From: Nitrosomonadales bacterium
Lineage (GTDB): Bacteria; Pseudomonadota; Gammaproteobacteria; Burkholderiales; Gallionellaceae
Direction of reading: 5' to 3'
DNA length: 64,000 nt
Assembly (NCBI GenBank): GCA_023259055.1
Contig: JAHFQZ010000006.1
Span: forward strand, 119,796 to 183,795
Positions 9,667-16,797 of this stretch are shown one piece after another; position 1 is the stretch's first letter; the number at the start of each line of letters is the position of its first letter. Both the position numbers and the translations under genes were made by a program. The notes beneath the pieces are model-generated. The model was not told where the DNA came from, searched no databases, and saw only the letters and a list, made by a program, of their open reading frames with translations.

Positions 9667-10971
9667 ATGAAAATTGGTACACATCTGTTTAAGATTATGG
9701 TCCTTGCCTCTTTTTTCGCAACCTCATCACTCTCGGCAAATGCCGGGCCACAGGTACTGGTCACGATTGGTTCCCTGCAGGTCAGCTCCGACGAACTGAA
9801 TGTTGCTATGGCCAGCTCACCTTTCGCCACACAGGCTGCGTCGATGGATGAGGATGATCAGGCCGGTTTGCGTGGAGATATGTTGCGGCGATTGGTTGCC
9901 GCACGGTTATTGGCTCTTGATGCACAAAGGCTGGGCCTGGATAAAACGAACGCATATCAACAGGATCTAGAAAATTTTCGCTTGGGACTGCTGTATCGTT
10001 TCTACATGGATAAACTGCGTGAACGCATCGTAATTCCGGCAGATACCCTGGCTGCAATGAAGCAGCAGTTTAAGGGGGACTGGGAAGGTATGGCTGCGGC
10101 AAAGGCGGCATATGTGGCTAATCAGTTTCGAACCCTTAAACTGACCACCCTGCAAAACCTGCTGCAACAAGACAACACCAAGTTAAATGAGGATCGTATA
10201 AAAGCGGGGATCAAAGCGGATACCGTTCTGATGGAAGGGAAAAGTTTTCAGATCAAATACGCTGATATTGTCGATCTCAAAGAACATGCTGCACTGCCGA
10301 ATCCTGAATGGGTGAAGGAGCAGCTCTACAACCGAGGCGAATTGCTATTGGTTGCAAAAGCTGCTGACAAGGAAGGCGTTGATGTCTCCGACAAGTTAAA
10401 ACAATACCAGAGCGAACATCTTCCCGCTTTTCTGCTGGAAACCAAAACAAAGGAATGGATCCCAAGTGAAAGGACCTTGCGTGAATGGTTTGGCAAACAC
10501 CCCGAAGTCGCCATGGTTCCGGAGCGTCGTCATGTCGGCCAGTTAGTGGTTGGCACGCGTAAAGAAGCCGAAGCCCTGCGGGCACGGATCATTAAAGGTG
10601 AAAGTCTTTTTACGCTGGCCGGCGAACTCAGTATCGACCCTGTTGGGCGTAAACAGAATGGCGACATGGGCTGGTTTGTCGAAGGACGTGGAATGCCCGA
10701 ACTTGATAAAGCCCTGTCCAGGCTGGAAGATGACAAGCTCAGCGAGGTGATCGAAACAAAGGCGGGGTTTCATCTGTTGACCATTCTTGAGAGAAAACCT
10801 GGAGAACAAAAAACATACGCGGAGGTGCGCAACCGTGTCAGGCAGATGATAATCAACGAAAAGCTGCCGCCCTATCTGGGTGAACTGGAGCGACGCTATA
10901 AGGTGTCATGGAAGGTGATCCAGACACCCGCTGAGAAGGATCCCAAACAACCAACAAAGCAACTGCTGTGA
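9667..10971 (+). CDS. Periplasmic parvulin-type peptidyl-prolyl isomerase (PpiC/SurA-like)
   Basis: 434 residues from the ATG at 9667, chosen because AGGAAAG lies 6 bases upstream and a signal peptide follows at once (MKIGTHLFKIMVLASFFATSSLSANA). An in-frame upstream ATG (9616) lies inside the MITE and is less likely. Residues ~25-270 are a helical SurA-N/chaperone-like region. Residues ~285-385 are the rotamase domain (RHVGQLVVGTRKEAEALRARI, DMGWFVEGRGMPELDKAL, TKAGFHLLTILERKPG). The last residues are basic. The stop overlaps the next gene (GTGA), so the two are translationally coupled. Similar isomerases accompany some extracellular multiheme cytochromes, so a role in folding or export of the upstream cytochrome is a reasonable inference. 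Confidence 0.88.
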   Translation: MKIGTHLFKIMVLASFFATSSLSANAGPQVLVTIGSLQVSSDELNVAMASSPFATQAASMDEDDQAGLRGDMLRRLVAARLLALDAQRLGLDKTNAYQQDLENFRLGLLYRFYMDKLRERIVIPADTLAAMKQQFKGDWEGMAAAKAAYVANQFRTLKLTTLQNLLQQDNTKLNEDRIKAGIKADTVLMEGKSFQIKYADIVDLKEHAALPNPEWVKEQLYNRGELLLVAKAADKEGVDVSDKLKQYQSEHLPAFLLETKTKEWIPSERTLREWFGKHPEVAMVPERRHVGQLVVGTRKEAEALRARIIKGESLFTLAGELSIDPVGRKQNGDMGWFVEGRGMPELDKALSRLEDDKLSEVIETKAGFHLLTILERKPGEQKTYAEVRNRVRQMIINEKLPPYLGELERRYKVSWKVIQTPAEKDPKQPTKQLL

Positions 10972-11564
10972 TAATTTTCAAAAACGTTCTTTTCATGCTT
11001 GTAGCTGCTGTAATGGCGGAAACGGTTTTTGCCGGAGAACATTTTCAGGGCGGCACGGACAGCGCGGTTGCTGCTGCGCCTAAAGATGTCTCGGCAGCGA
11101 TTCCTGTGAATGCGGCGCCACCCAAGGCAAATAATGAACGGGAAATGAAACCCTTCTCTTTGACGGGACTGGACGGGGTCAGGCACAGCTTGTCAGACTG
11201 GAAGGGTAAGGTGGTCATACTCAATTTCTGGGCCACTTGGTGTGCGCCGTGCCTGTACGAAATTCGTGATTTTGTTGTCTTTCAGGAGCGATACAAAGCG
11301 CGGGGGCTGCAAATAATCGGGTTGGGGCTGGATGATGAAAAGAAACTACGCAATGTGCAGCGCACGCTGGAAATAAATTATCCCGTGCTGGTTGCCGACC
11401 CGGTCGACAATAGTGGCCTGATGAAACTATGGGGCAACAGTAGCGGCGTTGTTCCCTACACTGTCGTGATCGATCGGGATGGCCGAGTGGCATATGTCCA
11501 TCTCGGACTGATGAACAGTGAGGTATTTGATGAGTATGTCCTGCCACTCCTTGATAAGGTCTAA
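10968..11564 (+). CDS. TlpA/ResA-like thioredoxin-fold protein
   Basis: 198 residues, GTG start overlapping the ppiC stop by 4 bases. Residues 1-22 look like a signal peptide, so it acts in the periplasm. After a ~35-residue linker comes a TlpA-like domain: FSLTGLDGVRHSLSDWKGKVVILNFWATWCAPC, where WCAPC is the redox-active site, then the insert GLGLDDEKK and the cis-proline region VVPYTVVIDRDG. Proteins of this family keep CXXCH cysteines reduced for heme ligation or supply reductant to periplasmic partners. With the cytochrome and PpiC this makes a plausible maturation trio. The stop codon is followed directly by a MITE fragment. Confidence 0.88.
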   Translation: MIIFKNVLFMLVAAVMAETVFAGEHFQGGTDSAVAAAPKDVSAAIPVNAAPPKANNEREMKPFSLTGLDGVRHSLSDWKGKVVILNFWATWCAPCLYEIRDFVVFQERYKARGLQIIGLGLDDEKKLRNVQRTLEINYPVLVADPVDNSGLMKLWGNSSGVVPYTVVIDRDGRVAYVHLGLMNSEVFDEYVLPLLDKV

Positions 11565-11596
11565 GGGAGCCTCTAAAAATCCATATTTCATTCCAC
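11565..11596 (+). mobile_element. Left-end fragment of the 140-bp MITE, copy D
   Basis: GGGAGCCTCTAAAAATCC and then ATATTTCATTCC match the first ~32 bases of copies B and C, after which the similarity stops. It begins at the base after the TAA of the tlpA-like gene. Confidence 0.7.
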
Positions 11597-11880
11597 TGAG
11601 GCAAGCTGGAAAAGAGGGAGTCCACCTTGTTGGCAATCGCCGCCGCAACATCAACCACAGTTAGCAGATTTGTCAGAACCGTCGAGCTAACCACAACTCA
11701 AAAGCTGGGGCAACATTGCAGGCGGTGCAGCATTGCCCACTAAACGCAAGGTTGCCACTCGTCTGAAGAAAGCGAATTAAGGCAAGGCTAACGGCCTTGC
11801 TTAAACTGACCACCGAGTCAGCTGTAAAGGATTTCTTTACAACTTCCGTCGAATGGACGATGAGTTCCCGAAGCTACAAA
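11597..11880 (+). other. Probable decayed gene 3' end with terminator
   Basis: No intact gene. Short open stretches end near 11780 (one ends ...KRKVATRLKKAN, stop) and are followed by a hairpin at about 11777-11804 (TTAAGGCAAGGC / GCCTTGCTTAA). A basic C-terminal tail followed by a terminator suggests the remains of a gene cut by the MITE fragment. Weak evidence only. Confidence 0.3.
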
Positions 11881-11906
11881 GAAAAACGCCGTCTCTAGGA
11901 CGGCGT
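11881..11906 (-). terminator. Orphaned terminator, probably the original ssrA terminator
   Basis: On the minus strand it reads AACGCCGTC-CTAGA-GACGGCGTTTTTC, a 9-bp stem with a T-run. It lies just outside the left end of the island at the same relative place as the terminator now next to ssrA (16750-16774). Before insertion it would have stood directly downstream of ssrA. Confidence 0.6.
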
Positions 11907-11918
11907 TAGATGTTGCTG

Positions 11919-11941
11919 TACTACTTATTGGTGGGACGGCG
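11919..11941. repeat. Distal attachment site of the ssrA island
   Basis: TACTACTTATTGGTGG followed by GACGGCG repeats the end of ssrA at 16798-16821 (one A fewer). A further shared word GATGTTGCTG lies on the outer side of both copies. The pair bounds a 4.9-kb segment with an integrase at one end, as expected for att sites. Confidence 0.82.
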
Positions 11942-12002
11942 TCTACTGAATACATCGCGCTAACCAGCGAAAATGCTGCTTATCTTTCGTTGGCGAGACA
12001 CT

Positions 12003-12056
12003 AGTTACCCCATAAGTTACCTCACTCAATAGCATGCTATTGGCGAAAGTTACCCC
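12003..12056. promoter_or_regulatory. Direct repeats AGTTACCCC, likely integrase arm sites (left end)
   Basis: AGTTACCCC at 12003-12011, AGTTACCTC at 12015-12023, AGTTACCCC at 12048-12056, 60-115 bases inside the left attachment site. The same 9-mer recurs at the other end of the island (16647-16728). Arm-type binding sites of tyrosine integrases are arranged this way. Confidence 0.55.
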
Positions 12057-12528
12057 ATTAAATATTTTGCTATTCATATAACAATATGTCGGCTTCCATA
12101 TTTTTGGCGTTTCAATGCCCGTCTGCATATTTGTCAAGCCCCCGGCCTCTCTAACTTCCAATAAATTTCTATCCAAATTAATTATTACTCATCTTGATTA
12201 GCTGTAAGTTATAAGTGCGCACTCAAAGTATGCAACTATCAATATAGGCATCAACTATTGGTAAGTATTCCTATCTAACTTCTATTATAGATTTTTTGGG
12301 GGATAGAAAATCCGAGCGAATGGTGAGACACTGATTTCCAATCAATGCCGGGCAAGACCTCACGCCCTCAAAATTGATTGTTCTCAAGTCCGCAGCAGAA
12401 TACATTTAAGATGTTAACTGAGCCACCGCTATATGCGGCTTTTTTGCTGTCTCTCTTAACTAAATTGAAGTCTATGGCGATACGTAAATTATCGCCATTT
12501 TTTATTGAACAGAGAAAGAGGTATCAAT
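12057..12528. other. Island intergenic region upstream of the AlpA-like gene
   Basis: AT-rich, with no convincing ORF. It holds a hairpin near 12424-12446 (CCGC-TATAT-GCGG then CTTTTTTG) that looks like a terminator. A segment at about 12310-12370 vaguely resembles a tRNA but does not fold properly. Confidence 0.45.
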
Positions 12529-12774
12529 ATGAACCAACATCATTTGCTTCCTGATAATGAATATTCGAAATCAACTGATAGGTATTTACCTAAAAAGGAA
12601 GTTATACATATTACTGGACTTAGTAAAAGCACTATCTATTCGCTTATCAAGCAAGGGATATTTCCCGCTCAAATCAAGCTAGGAATGCGGCGTGTTGGTT
12701 GGCTTCAGTCAGAGGTTACGGATTGGCTCGAAAATAGAAAGACTCACAGCAGGGTAGGTGCCAGCAAGTGCTAA
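12529..12774 (+). CDS. AlpA-family DNA-binding regulator / excisionase-like
   Basis: 81 residues from the ATG at 12529, chosen over an upstream TTG because GAGG stands 7 bases before it. The core YLPKKEVIHITGLSKSTIYSLIKQGIFPAQIKLGMRRVGWLQSEVTDWLENR is the MerR-like winged helix-turn-helix of AlpA proteins, which activate or direct excision of P4-like integrative elements. Its place inside the ssrA island, on the strand opposite to the integrase, fits that role. The last residues are basic. It probably binds near the island ends, where the GTTACCCC repeats are found (inference). Confidence 0.85.
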   Translation: MNQHHLLPDNEYSKSTDRYLPKKEVIHITGLSKSTIYSLIKQGIFPAQIKLGMRRVGWLQSEVTDWLENRKTHSRVGASKC

Positions 12775-12793
12775 TCAATACAAAAACTAATAG

Positions 12794-12818
12794 GAGGGGG
12801 GTGTAGCCCCTTTTTATT
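12794..12818 (+). terminator. Terminator after the AlpA-like gene
   Basis: GGGG-TGTA-G-CCCC stem followed by TTTTTATT, 20 bases after the stop codon of the AlpA-like gene. Confidence 0.65.
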
Positions 12819-13091
12819 ATCGCTCATGGCGTATACCTATTGCGGGACATCAAATTTTCTAAACTTTTCAAGTTGAATTTTTTCAATGGTTAACTGGCAC
12901 GCTTATATTTGGAAAATGTAGACAACCGAAATACAAGAATGTGCAATAACCTTCAATTCGTTAGTTGCCCAAACAATTTCATGAGCTGTGGGATAGATTA
13001 TTAGATAGTGACTAGTCTTTTTGAACTATATCAATTTTACTGATAATGGCGTAGTTTGCGCTCAAGGCTTTAGAGACTATATCTGTGAATA
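12819..13091. other. AT-rich gap within the island
   Basis: Between the AlpA-like and Sel1 genes (with the terminator, over 300 bases without a gene). Nothing recognisable; it should hold the promoter of the Sel1-repeat gene. Confidence 0.4.
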
Positions 13092-13604
13092 ATGGAAATG
13101 AATAAGTTGCCAAAAAAGATACTGTTAGTTGGTTTGTGCTTTCTTGCTTTAAGCGGACAAGCTAAGTCTGATTCACTATCAGATGCTGAAAGCGTATACG
13201 GCACTGGTGATTATGTAAACGCAGCCAAGTTATATCGACTGGCAGCGGAACAAGGTAATGCTTACGCACAAGCTGTACTTGGATCATTGTATGAAAATGG
13301 TAAAGGTGTTCCTCAAGAATACGAAGAAGCGATAAGGTGGTATAGATTGGCGGCGGAACAAGGTAATTTTGGTGCGCAATTACTTCTAGGGATAATGTAC
13401 TTAGATGGGCATGGCGTTCAAAAAAATATTGTCTTGTCTCATATGTGGATAAACATTTCGGCTGTTAATACTACTGATGATAAGACTTTAAAAAACACTA
13501 CAACGCTGCGAAATAGTGTGGCAAAGCTAATGAATGCCCAGCAAATTGCTGAAGCGCAAGAACTTGCCAGAAAATGCTACGCAAGTAAATACAAGGGCTG
13601 TTAA
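13092..13604 (+). CDS. Secreted Sel1-repeat (TPR-like) protein
   Basis: 170 residues; the start could also be the ATG at 13098. Residues ~1-26 form a signal peptide (KKILLVGLCFLALSGQAKS). Two full Sel1-like repeats (AAKLYRLAAEQGNAYAQAVLGSLYENGKGVPQ, then AIRWYRLAAEQGNFGAQLLLGIMYLDGHGVQ) and a third weaker one (LSHMWINISA...) follow. The C-terminal part contains RKCYASKYKGC. Sel1 proteins serve as protein-protein scaffolds; many are exported. Part of the island's cargo, with no visible partner except the next gene on the same strand. Function unknown. Confidence 0.8.
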   Translation: MEMNKLPKKILLVGLCFLALSGQAKSDSLSDAESVYGTGDYVNAAKLYRLAAEQGNAYAQAVLGSLYENGKGVPQEYEEAIRWYRLAAEQGNFGAQLLLGIMYLDGHGVQKNIVLSHMWINISAVNTTDDKTLKNTTTLRNSVAKLMNAQQIAEAQELARKCYASKYKGC

Positions 13605-13675
13605 AGAGTTGCGTTCACCTCATATGCAGCACACGCTGACTACTGCTAAAACAACAGAATAACAAACCTAAATTG

Positions 13676-14083
13676 ATGGCAATGATGCATAGAGTTGTTT
13701 TGATTATGCTACTGGTTGTTGTGAGCAGTGGTGCAAAGGCTGAGTGGCTTGCTGTTGACGAGAATGATGTTGCGGTTGCATATATCGACCTCGCCACCAT
13801 TATCAAGAATGGAAATATATTGAATATGTGGTCTATGGCTGACTTAAAGACCGCAAAATTAGATTCAATTGGCCCTTACAAGTCGATTAAGTCTCAAGTG
13901 GAAATCGACTGCAAGGAATATAAATCACAAATGCATACTGCATTTTTTTACTCTGGACATATGTCTGGAGGTAACGAGATATTGTCGGCAGATTTAACAT
14001 CACCTGAATGGAAACCAATCGAACCAAAAACTTTTTTTGACGCACTGTGGAAAGTTGCTTGTAAGAATCAATGGAGCTTTTAA
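13676..14083 (+). CDS. Secreted protein of the surface-adhesin-E type
   Basis: About 135 residues; the start is uncertain (a TTG at 13673 and ATGs at 13676, 13682 and 13685 are all in frame, without a clear Shine-Dalgarno). A hydrophobic signal segment (VVLIMLLVVVSSGAKA) precedes the mature part. The pattern AEWLAVDENDVAVAYIDLATIIKNGNILNMWSMADLK, a central Cys, and WKVACKNQW at the end match a family of small exported proteins named after Haemophilus surface-adhesin protein E. In most bacteria these are of unknown function. It follows the Sel1 gene by about 70 bases on the same strand, so the pair may be co-expressed. Confidence 0.65.
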   Translation: MAMMHRVVLIMLLVVVSSGAKAEWLAVDENDVAVAYIDLATIIKNGNILNMWSMADLKTAKLDSIGPYKSIKSQVEIDCKEYKSQMHTAFFYSGHMSGGNEILSADLTSPEWKPIEPKTFFDALWKVACKNQWSF

Positions 14084-14169
14084 TTTCTCATAGTCTTTCG
14101 AGCTGTCGACATAGTTACCTTTTACCCTAATCCTCTTCCTTCCTATTCGCTTTAGAAACGAATTGGGGT

Positions 14170-14201
14170 GGGTAAGAGTTTTTTGATTATGACTCTTACC
14201 C
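14170..14201. terminator. Inverted repeat between convergent island genes
   Basis: Perfect 10-bp arms GGGTAAGAGT and ACTCTTACCC separated by 12 AT-rich bases with T- and A-runs, placed between two convergent genes. Probably a bidirectional terminator. Confidence 0.6.
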
Positions 14202-14259
14202 GTTACCTACTGATGCCTAGATAATTTTCCATATATTTTCGGCTGTCCTGTCTGAACGG

Positions 14260-14673
14260 CTAATTCAATAGACCTGACTTGAGTAACATTTCATTTGAAT
14301 CAGCTTCATACTGTAATATTTCCTCTGGATTCATCATTCCATTTATATACCTATAATCTCGAACAAATTCTAATTCATCAACATTGCATGAGTCAGGATT
14401 TTGAAACCATTTATCATAAGCCCGTTTTCTTTTCTCATTAGGAGAGAGGCTTGATTTGAACTCATTATTACCAAGACCGAGTGAGTCGATTAGTGACTTC
14501 TTTTCCCCTTCTGAGTAGGACCATGAAATACAGTTGTTTTCGATCTTAGCCTTGAAAGGAACTAATACACTTATCACTGATAATGATCTGTCAGAAAGTT
14601 CTTTTTTGCATAACGATAAAATATGAGTGATTTGTTCACTAGTTAAACACGGTCTAAACTTTTCAGTTCTCAT
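14260..14673 (-). CDS. Island protein of unknown function, paralogue of the upstream gene product
   Basis: 137 residues, no signal peptide or membrane segment. The first ~75 residues resemble the product of the gene just upstream: LTSEQITHILSLCKKELSDRSLSVISVLVPF against LTLKQYLHVLFLCRKEQTEESTSVFLTLFPA. The second half (SPNEKRKRAYDKWFQNPDSCNVDELEFVRDYRYINGMM) is charged and absent from the smaller paralogue. Its ATG overlaps the previous stop by 4 bases (ATGA), so the two are translated together. I recognise no known family. Confidence 0.65.
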   Translation of the reverse strand: MRTEKFRPCLTSEQITHILSLCKKELSDRSLSVISVLVPFKAKIENNCISWSYSEGEKKSLIDSLGLGNNEFKSSLSPNEKRKRAYDKWFQNPDSCNVDELEFVRDYRYINGMMNPEEILQYEADSNEMLLKSGLLN

Positions 14674-14897
14674 TTTGATGGCTCCTGTCTTTTCATTCCA
14701 AGGTAATGGCTCTGAAATATCTCTTTTTCTTGCGGGGTTAATTTTGGAATCATTTCCAGGTAATCAACTTTTGATAAAGCTGGAAATAGTGTCAAAAATA
14801 CTGATGTTGATTCTTCGGTTTGCTCCTTTCTGCATAGAAATAAAACATGCAAATATTGTTTTAAAGTTAAACCGGTGTTAATTTTTAATTGAGACAT
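14670..14897 (-). CDS. Small island protein of unknown function (first of a paralogous pair)
   Basis: 75 residues from the ATG at 14897, preferred over an ATG at 14954 because AAAGGAG lies 9 bases upstream. Predicted soluble and helical. It shares the pattern LT-x-QxxHxLxLCxKE...SxSVxxxLxP...EK with the longer protein that follows and overlaps by 4 bases. Lies between the AlpA/Sel1 side and the integrase, in the usual cargo position of P4-like islands. Confidence 0.6.
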   Translation of the reverse strand: MSQLKINTGLTLKQYLHVLFLCRKEQTEESTSVFLTLFPALSKVDYLEMIPKLTPQEKEIFQSHYLGMKRQEPSK

Positions 14898-15431
14898 TTG
14901 TTTAAACTCCTTTAGATTGATTAAGCTCTGGCAATGCAGAGCAAATAGTGACAATGTGACATTGTGCCAACCCCCCCCATAGCATTCCCTATACCCATGT
15001 ATCTTGAAACCTTAGTAACTATCTTCCATGCAACATAGGTTGTAAGTTGTTTGTAGCCACATAGTTGATTGATGTATGCCCATACCCCACAAAAAAAACA
15101 TAAAAATAGATGGAGGAGGGGTAACTAACAGCTAAGATGGATAGCAATAACTAACTACTCGTGAGAGGTGGCATCTAAGTTGTAAGGTAGTACAGATAAA
15201 GCGGGATACCATGAGGGGCGGGGCTGTATGTCACTTTGTCATTCTGTCAAAGAGTGGAATGGAATGCCAGACGGGGTACAGACGGGGATTTGAAAAATAG
15301 TTTATTGCTAATATTTCTTTAATTTAACCTCTGCGGGTTCAATTCCCCGCTCCTTTGGGTGAAGGCTGGTTGAAAACTAGCGGGTTAAAGAGCGCAGTTA
15401 ATACCCCGTAACTTGCTGCGGGGTGCTTTAT
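14898..15431. other. Island intergenic region before the integrase 3' end
   Basis: Over 500 bases without a convincing gene. It contains a poly-C run (14974-14981), the inverse of the arm repeat (GGGGTAACT, 15118-15126), a T-arm-like palindrome at 15333-15350 and a hairpin ACCCCG...CGGGGT just beyond the integrase stop (about 15403-15424). Confidence 0.5.
15333..15350 (+). other. T-arm-like remnant of a tRNA or tmRNA 3' end
   Basis: GCGGGTTCAATTCCCCGC is nearly identical to the T-arm of ssrA in this window (GCGGGTTCAATTCCCGC) but has one extra C. It lies about 80 bases past the integrase stop codon. No acceptor stem or complete RNA surrounds it. It may be a fossil attachment site. Confidence 0.35.
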
Positions 15432-16643
15432 TTACGCTATTTTGTGCAGAGGAATTACCTCTGCCCCCACCTTTAACTTATCCAGGTAATCTGCCCATTG
15501 TTGCATCATCTTCCTGCGTTCTGGGAGGTGTGCAGTACGATTGTATGCGCGTCCATTCGGGTCTCTTACCGCATGTGCAAGTTGGTGTTCTATTAGGTCT
15601 GGTCGCACTCCTAGCACTTCATCAAGTATGGTGCGCGCCATTGCGCGGAAGCCGTGGCCGCTCATTTCATCTTTACTTATCTCTAATCGCCGCATGGCAG
15701 CAAGAATGGCATTGTCGCTCATTGGCCTCCCGTTGCTGCGCGCACCCGGAAACACATATTGCCCAGAGCCGGTTAGTGCGTGAAGATTTCTAAGTATTGT
15801 CACTGCTTGTGTTGCTAGGGGGACAATGTGGTCTGAATCTGTTTTTGTAACGTGGTAGCACCATTCCGCATCATCAAGATTAATATCTTCCCACACAGCA
15901 TTGCGAAGTTCTCCGGGGCGCACGAACACTAAAGGTGCAAGTCGAAGTGCACTGGCTACAGTTAGAGTGCCTTGATAGCTGTCAAGTGTTCGAAGTAATT
16001 CAGCAACCTTGTTAGGTTCTGTCACGGCTGCAAAGTGTTCACCCTTTACTGGTGAGAGAGCTCCACGCAAGTCGCCTGTTGGATCACGGGCAGCACGCCC
16101 GGTTGCAACAGCATAGCGGAACACTTGTCCGCAATTCGCGAGCGCCCGGTGTGCTGTTTCTACCGCGCCACGACTTTCAATTTTGCGTATAACAGTTAGC
16201 AGCTCTGGAGCAGTTACATCTGCTATCGGGCGTCCGCCAATCCAAGGAAATATATCACGCTCGAATCGGCGAATAATTCGGTCGCCGTGATGCGCTGCCC
16301 AATTGGGGGCGTTTTTGCTATACCACTCACGAGTAACAACTTCAAAGCTATTTGCTGCTCGCTCCTGTTTTACTGCTTTTTGAGCCTTGCGATTTACGCC
16401 GGGGTCTATACCGTTAACTAGCAATTTTCGGGCAGCCTCGCGGCGTTCGCGAGCATCTTTTAGGCCAACGTCAGGATAAACCCCGAGTGATAAGAGTTTT
16501 TCTTTATTGTCGAATTTGTAGCGGAAGCGCCACCACTTACCTCCGGCAGGGCTAACAAGTAGGTATAGGCCGCGCTCGTCAAATAGCTTTGTTGGTTTGG
16601 CAGTTGGTTTGGCGTTGCGAATTGCGGTATCGGTCAAAGGCAT
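15432..16643 (-). CDS. P4-type tyrosine integrase
   Basis: 403 residues. The N-terminal ~90 residues are the DUF4102 arm-binding domain (LTDTAIRNAKPTAKPTKLFDERGLYLLV); a SAM-like core-binding domain follows. The catalytic domain shows R in RPGELRNAVWED, HGFR in MSGHGFRAMART, a histidine in IEHQLAHAV and the nucleophile Tyr in AYNRTAHLPERRK. All key residues are present, so the enzyme should be active. It reads away from ssrA, with its 5' end 165 bases from the attachment site, the standard layout for islands that use tRNA or tmRNA 3' ends. The GTTACCCC repeats overlap its promoter region, which may allow autoregulation. Confidence 0.96.
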   Translation of the reverse strand: MPLTDTAIRNAKPTAKPTKLFDERGLYLLVSPAGGKWWRFRYKFDNKEKLLSLGVYPDVGLKDARERREAARKLLVNGIDPGVNRKAQKAVKQERAANSFEVVTREWYSKNAPNWAAHHGDRIIRRFERDIFPWIGGRPIADVTAPELLTVIRKIESRGAVETAHRALANCGQVFRYAVATGRAARDPTGDLRGALSPVKGEHFAAVTEPNKVAELLRTLDSYQGTLTVASALRLAPLVFVRPGELRNAVWEDINLDDAEWCYHVTKTDSDHIVPLATQAVTILRNLHALTGSGQYVFPGARSNGRPMSDNAILAAMRRLEISKDEMSGHGFRAMARTILDEVLGVRPDLIEHQLAHAVRDPNGRAYNRTAHLPERRKMMQQWADYLDKLKVGAEVIPLHKIA

Positions 16644-16646
16644 TTT

Positions 16647-16728
16647 GGGTAACTCCTTTTTGAATTCTGGGGTTACCCCTAAGAGTTACCCCTGTCAAAA
16701 GCTGGATGCTGCTGGACAATGTTACCCC
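16647..16728. promoter_or_regulatory. GTTACCCC repeats, likely integrase arm sites (right end)
   Basis: GGGTAACT (inverse) at 16647-16654, GGTTACCCC at 16671-16679, AGTTACCCC at 16684-16692, TGTTACCCC at 16720-16728, between the integrase start and the attachment site. They match the three copies near the other end of the island. Confidence 0.6.
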
Positions 16729-16749
16729 AAGCTGGACAGTAAAGTCAAT

Positions 16750-16774
16750 AAAAAACCCGCACTTAGGCGGGTTT
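16750..16774 (-). terminator. Present ssrA terminator, island-borne
   Basis: On the minus strand AAACCCGC-CTAAGT-GCGGGTTTTTT, an 8-bp stem with a T-run about 34 bases past the ssrA 3' end. It lies inside the island boundary. Confidence 0.8.
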
Positions 16775-16797
16775 AAGGATGTTGCTGGACATCTTGA

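Noticed and set aside
11943..12176. 77-residue minus-strand frame at the island's left end
   Set aside because: It crosses the integrase-arm repeats, lacks a ribosome binding site and resembles nothing; treated as non-coding attachment DNA.
12310..12370. tRNA-like segment upstream of the AlpA-like gene
   Set aside because: A possible anticodon loop (TTTCCAA) is present, but the stems do not pair properly and no acceptor stem with CCA is visible.
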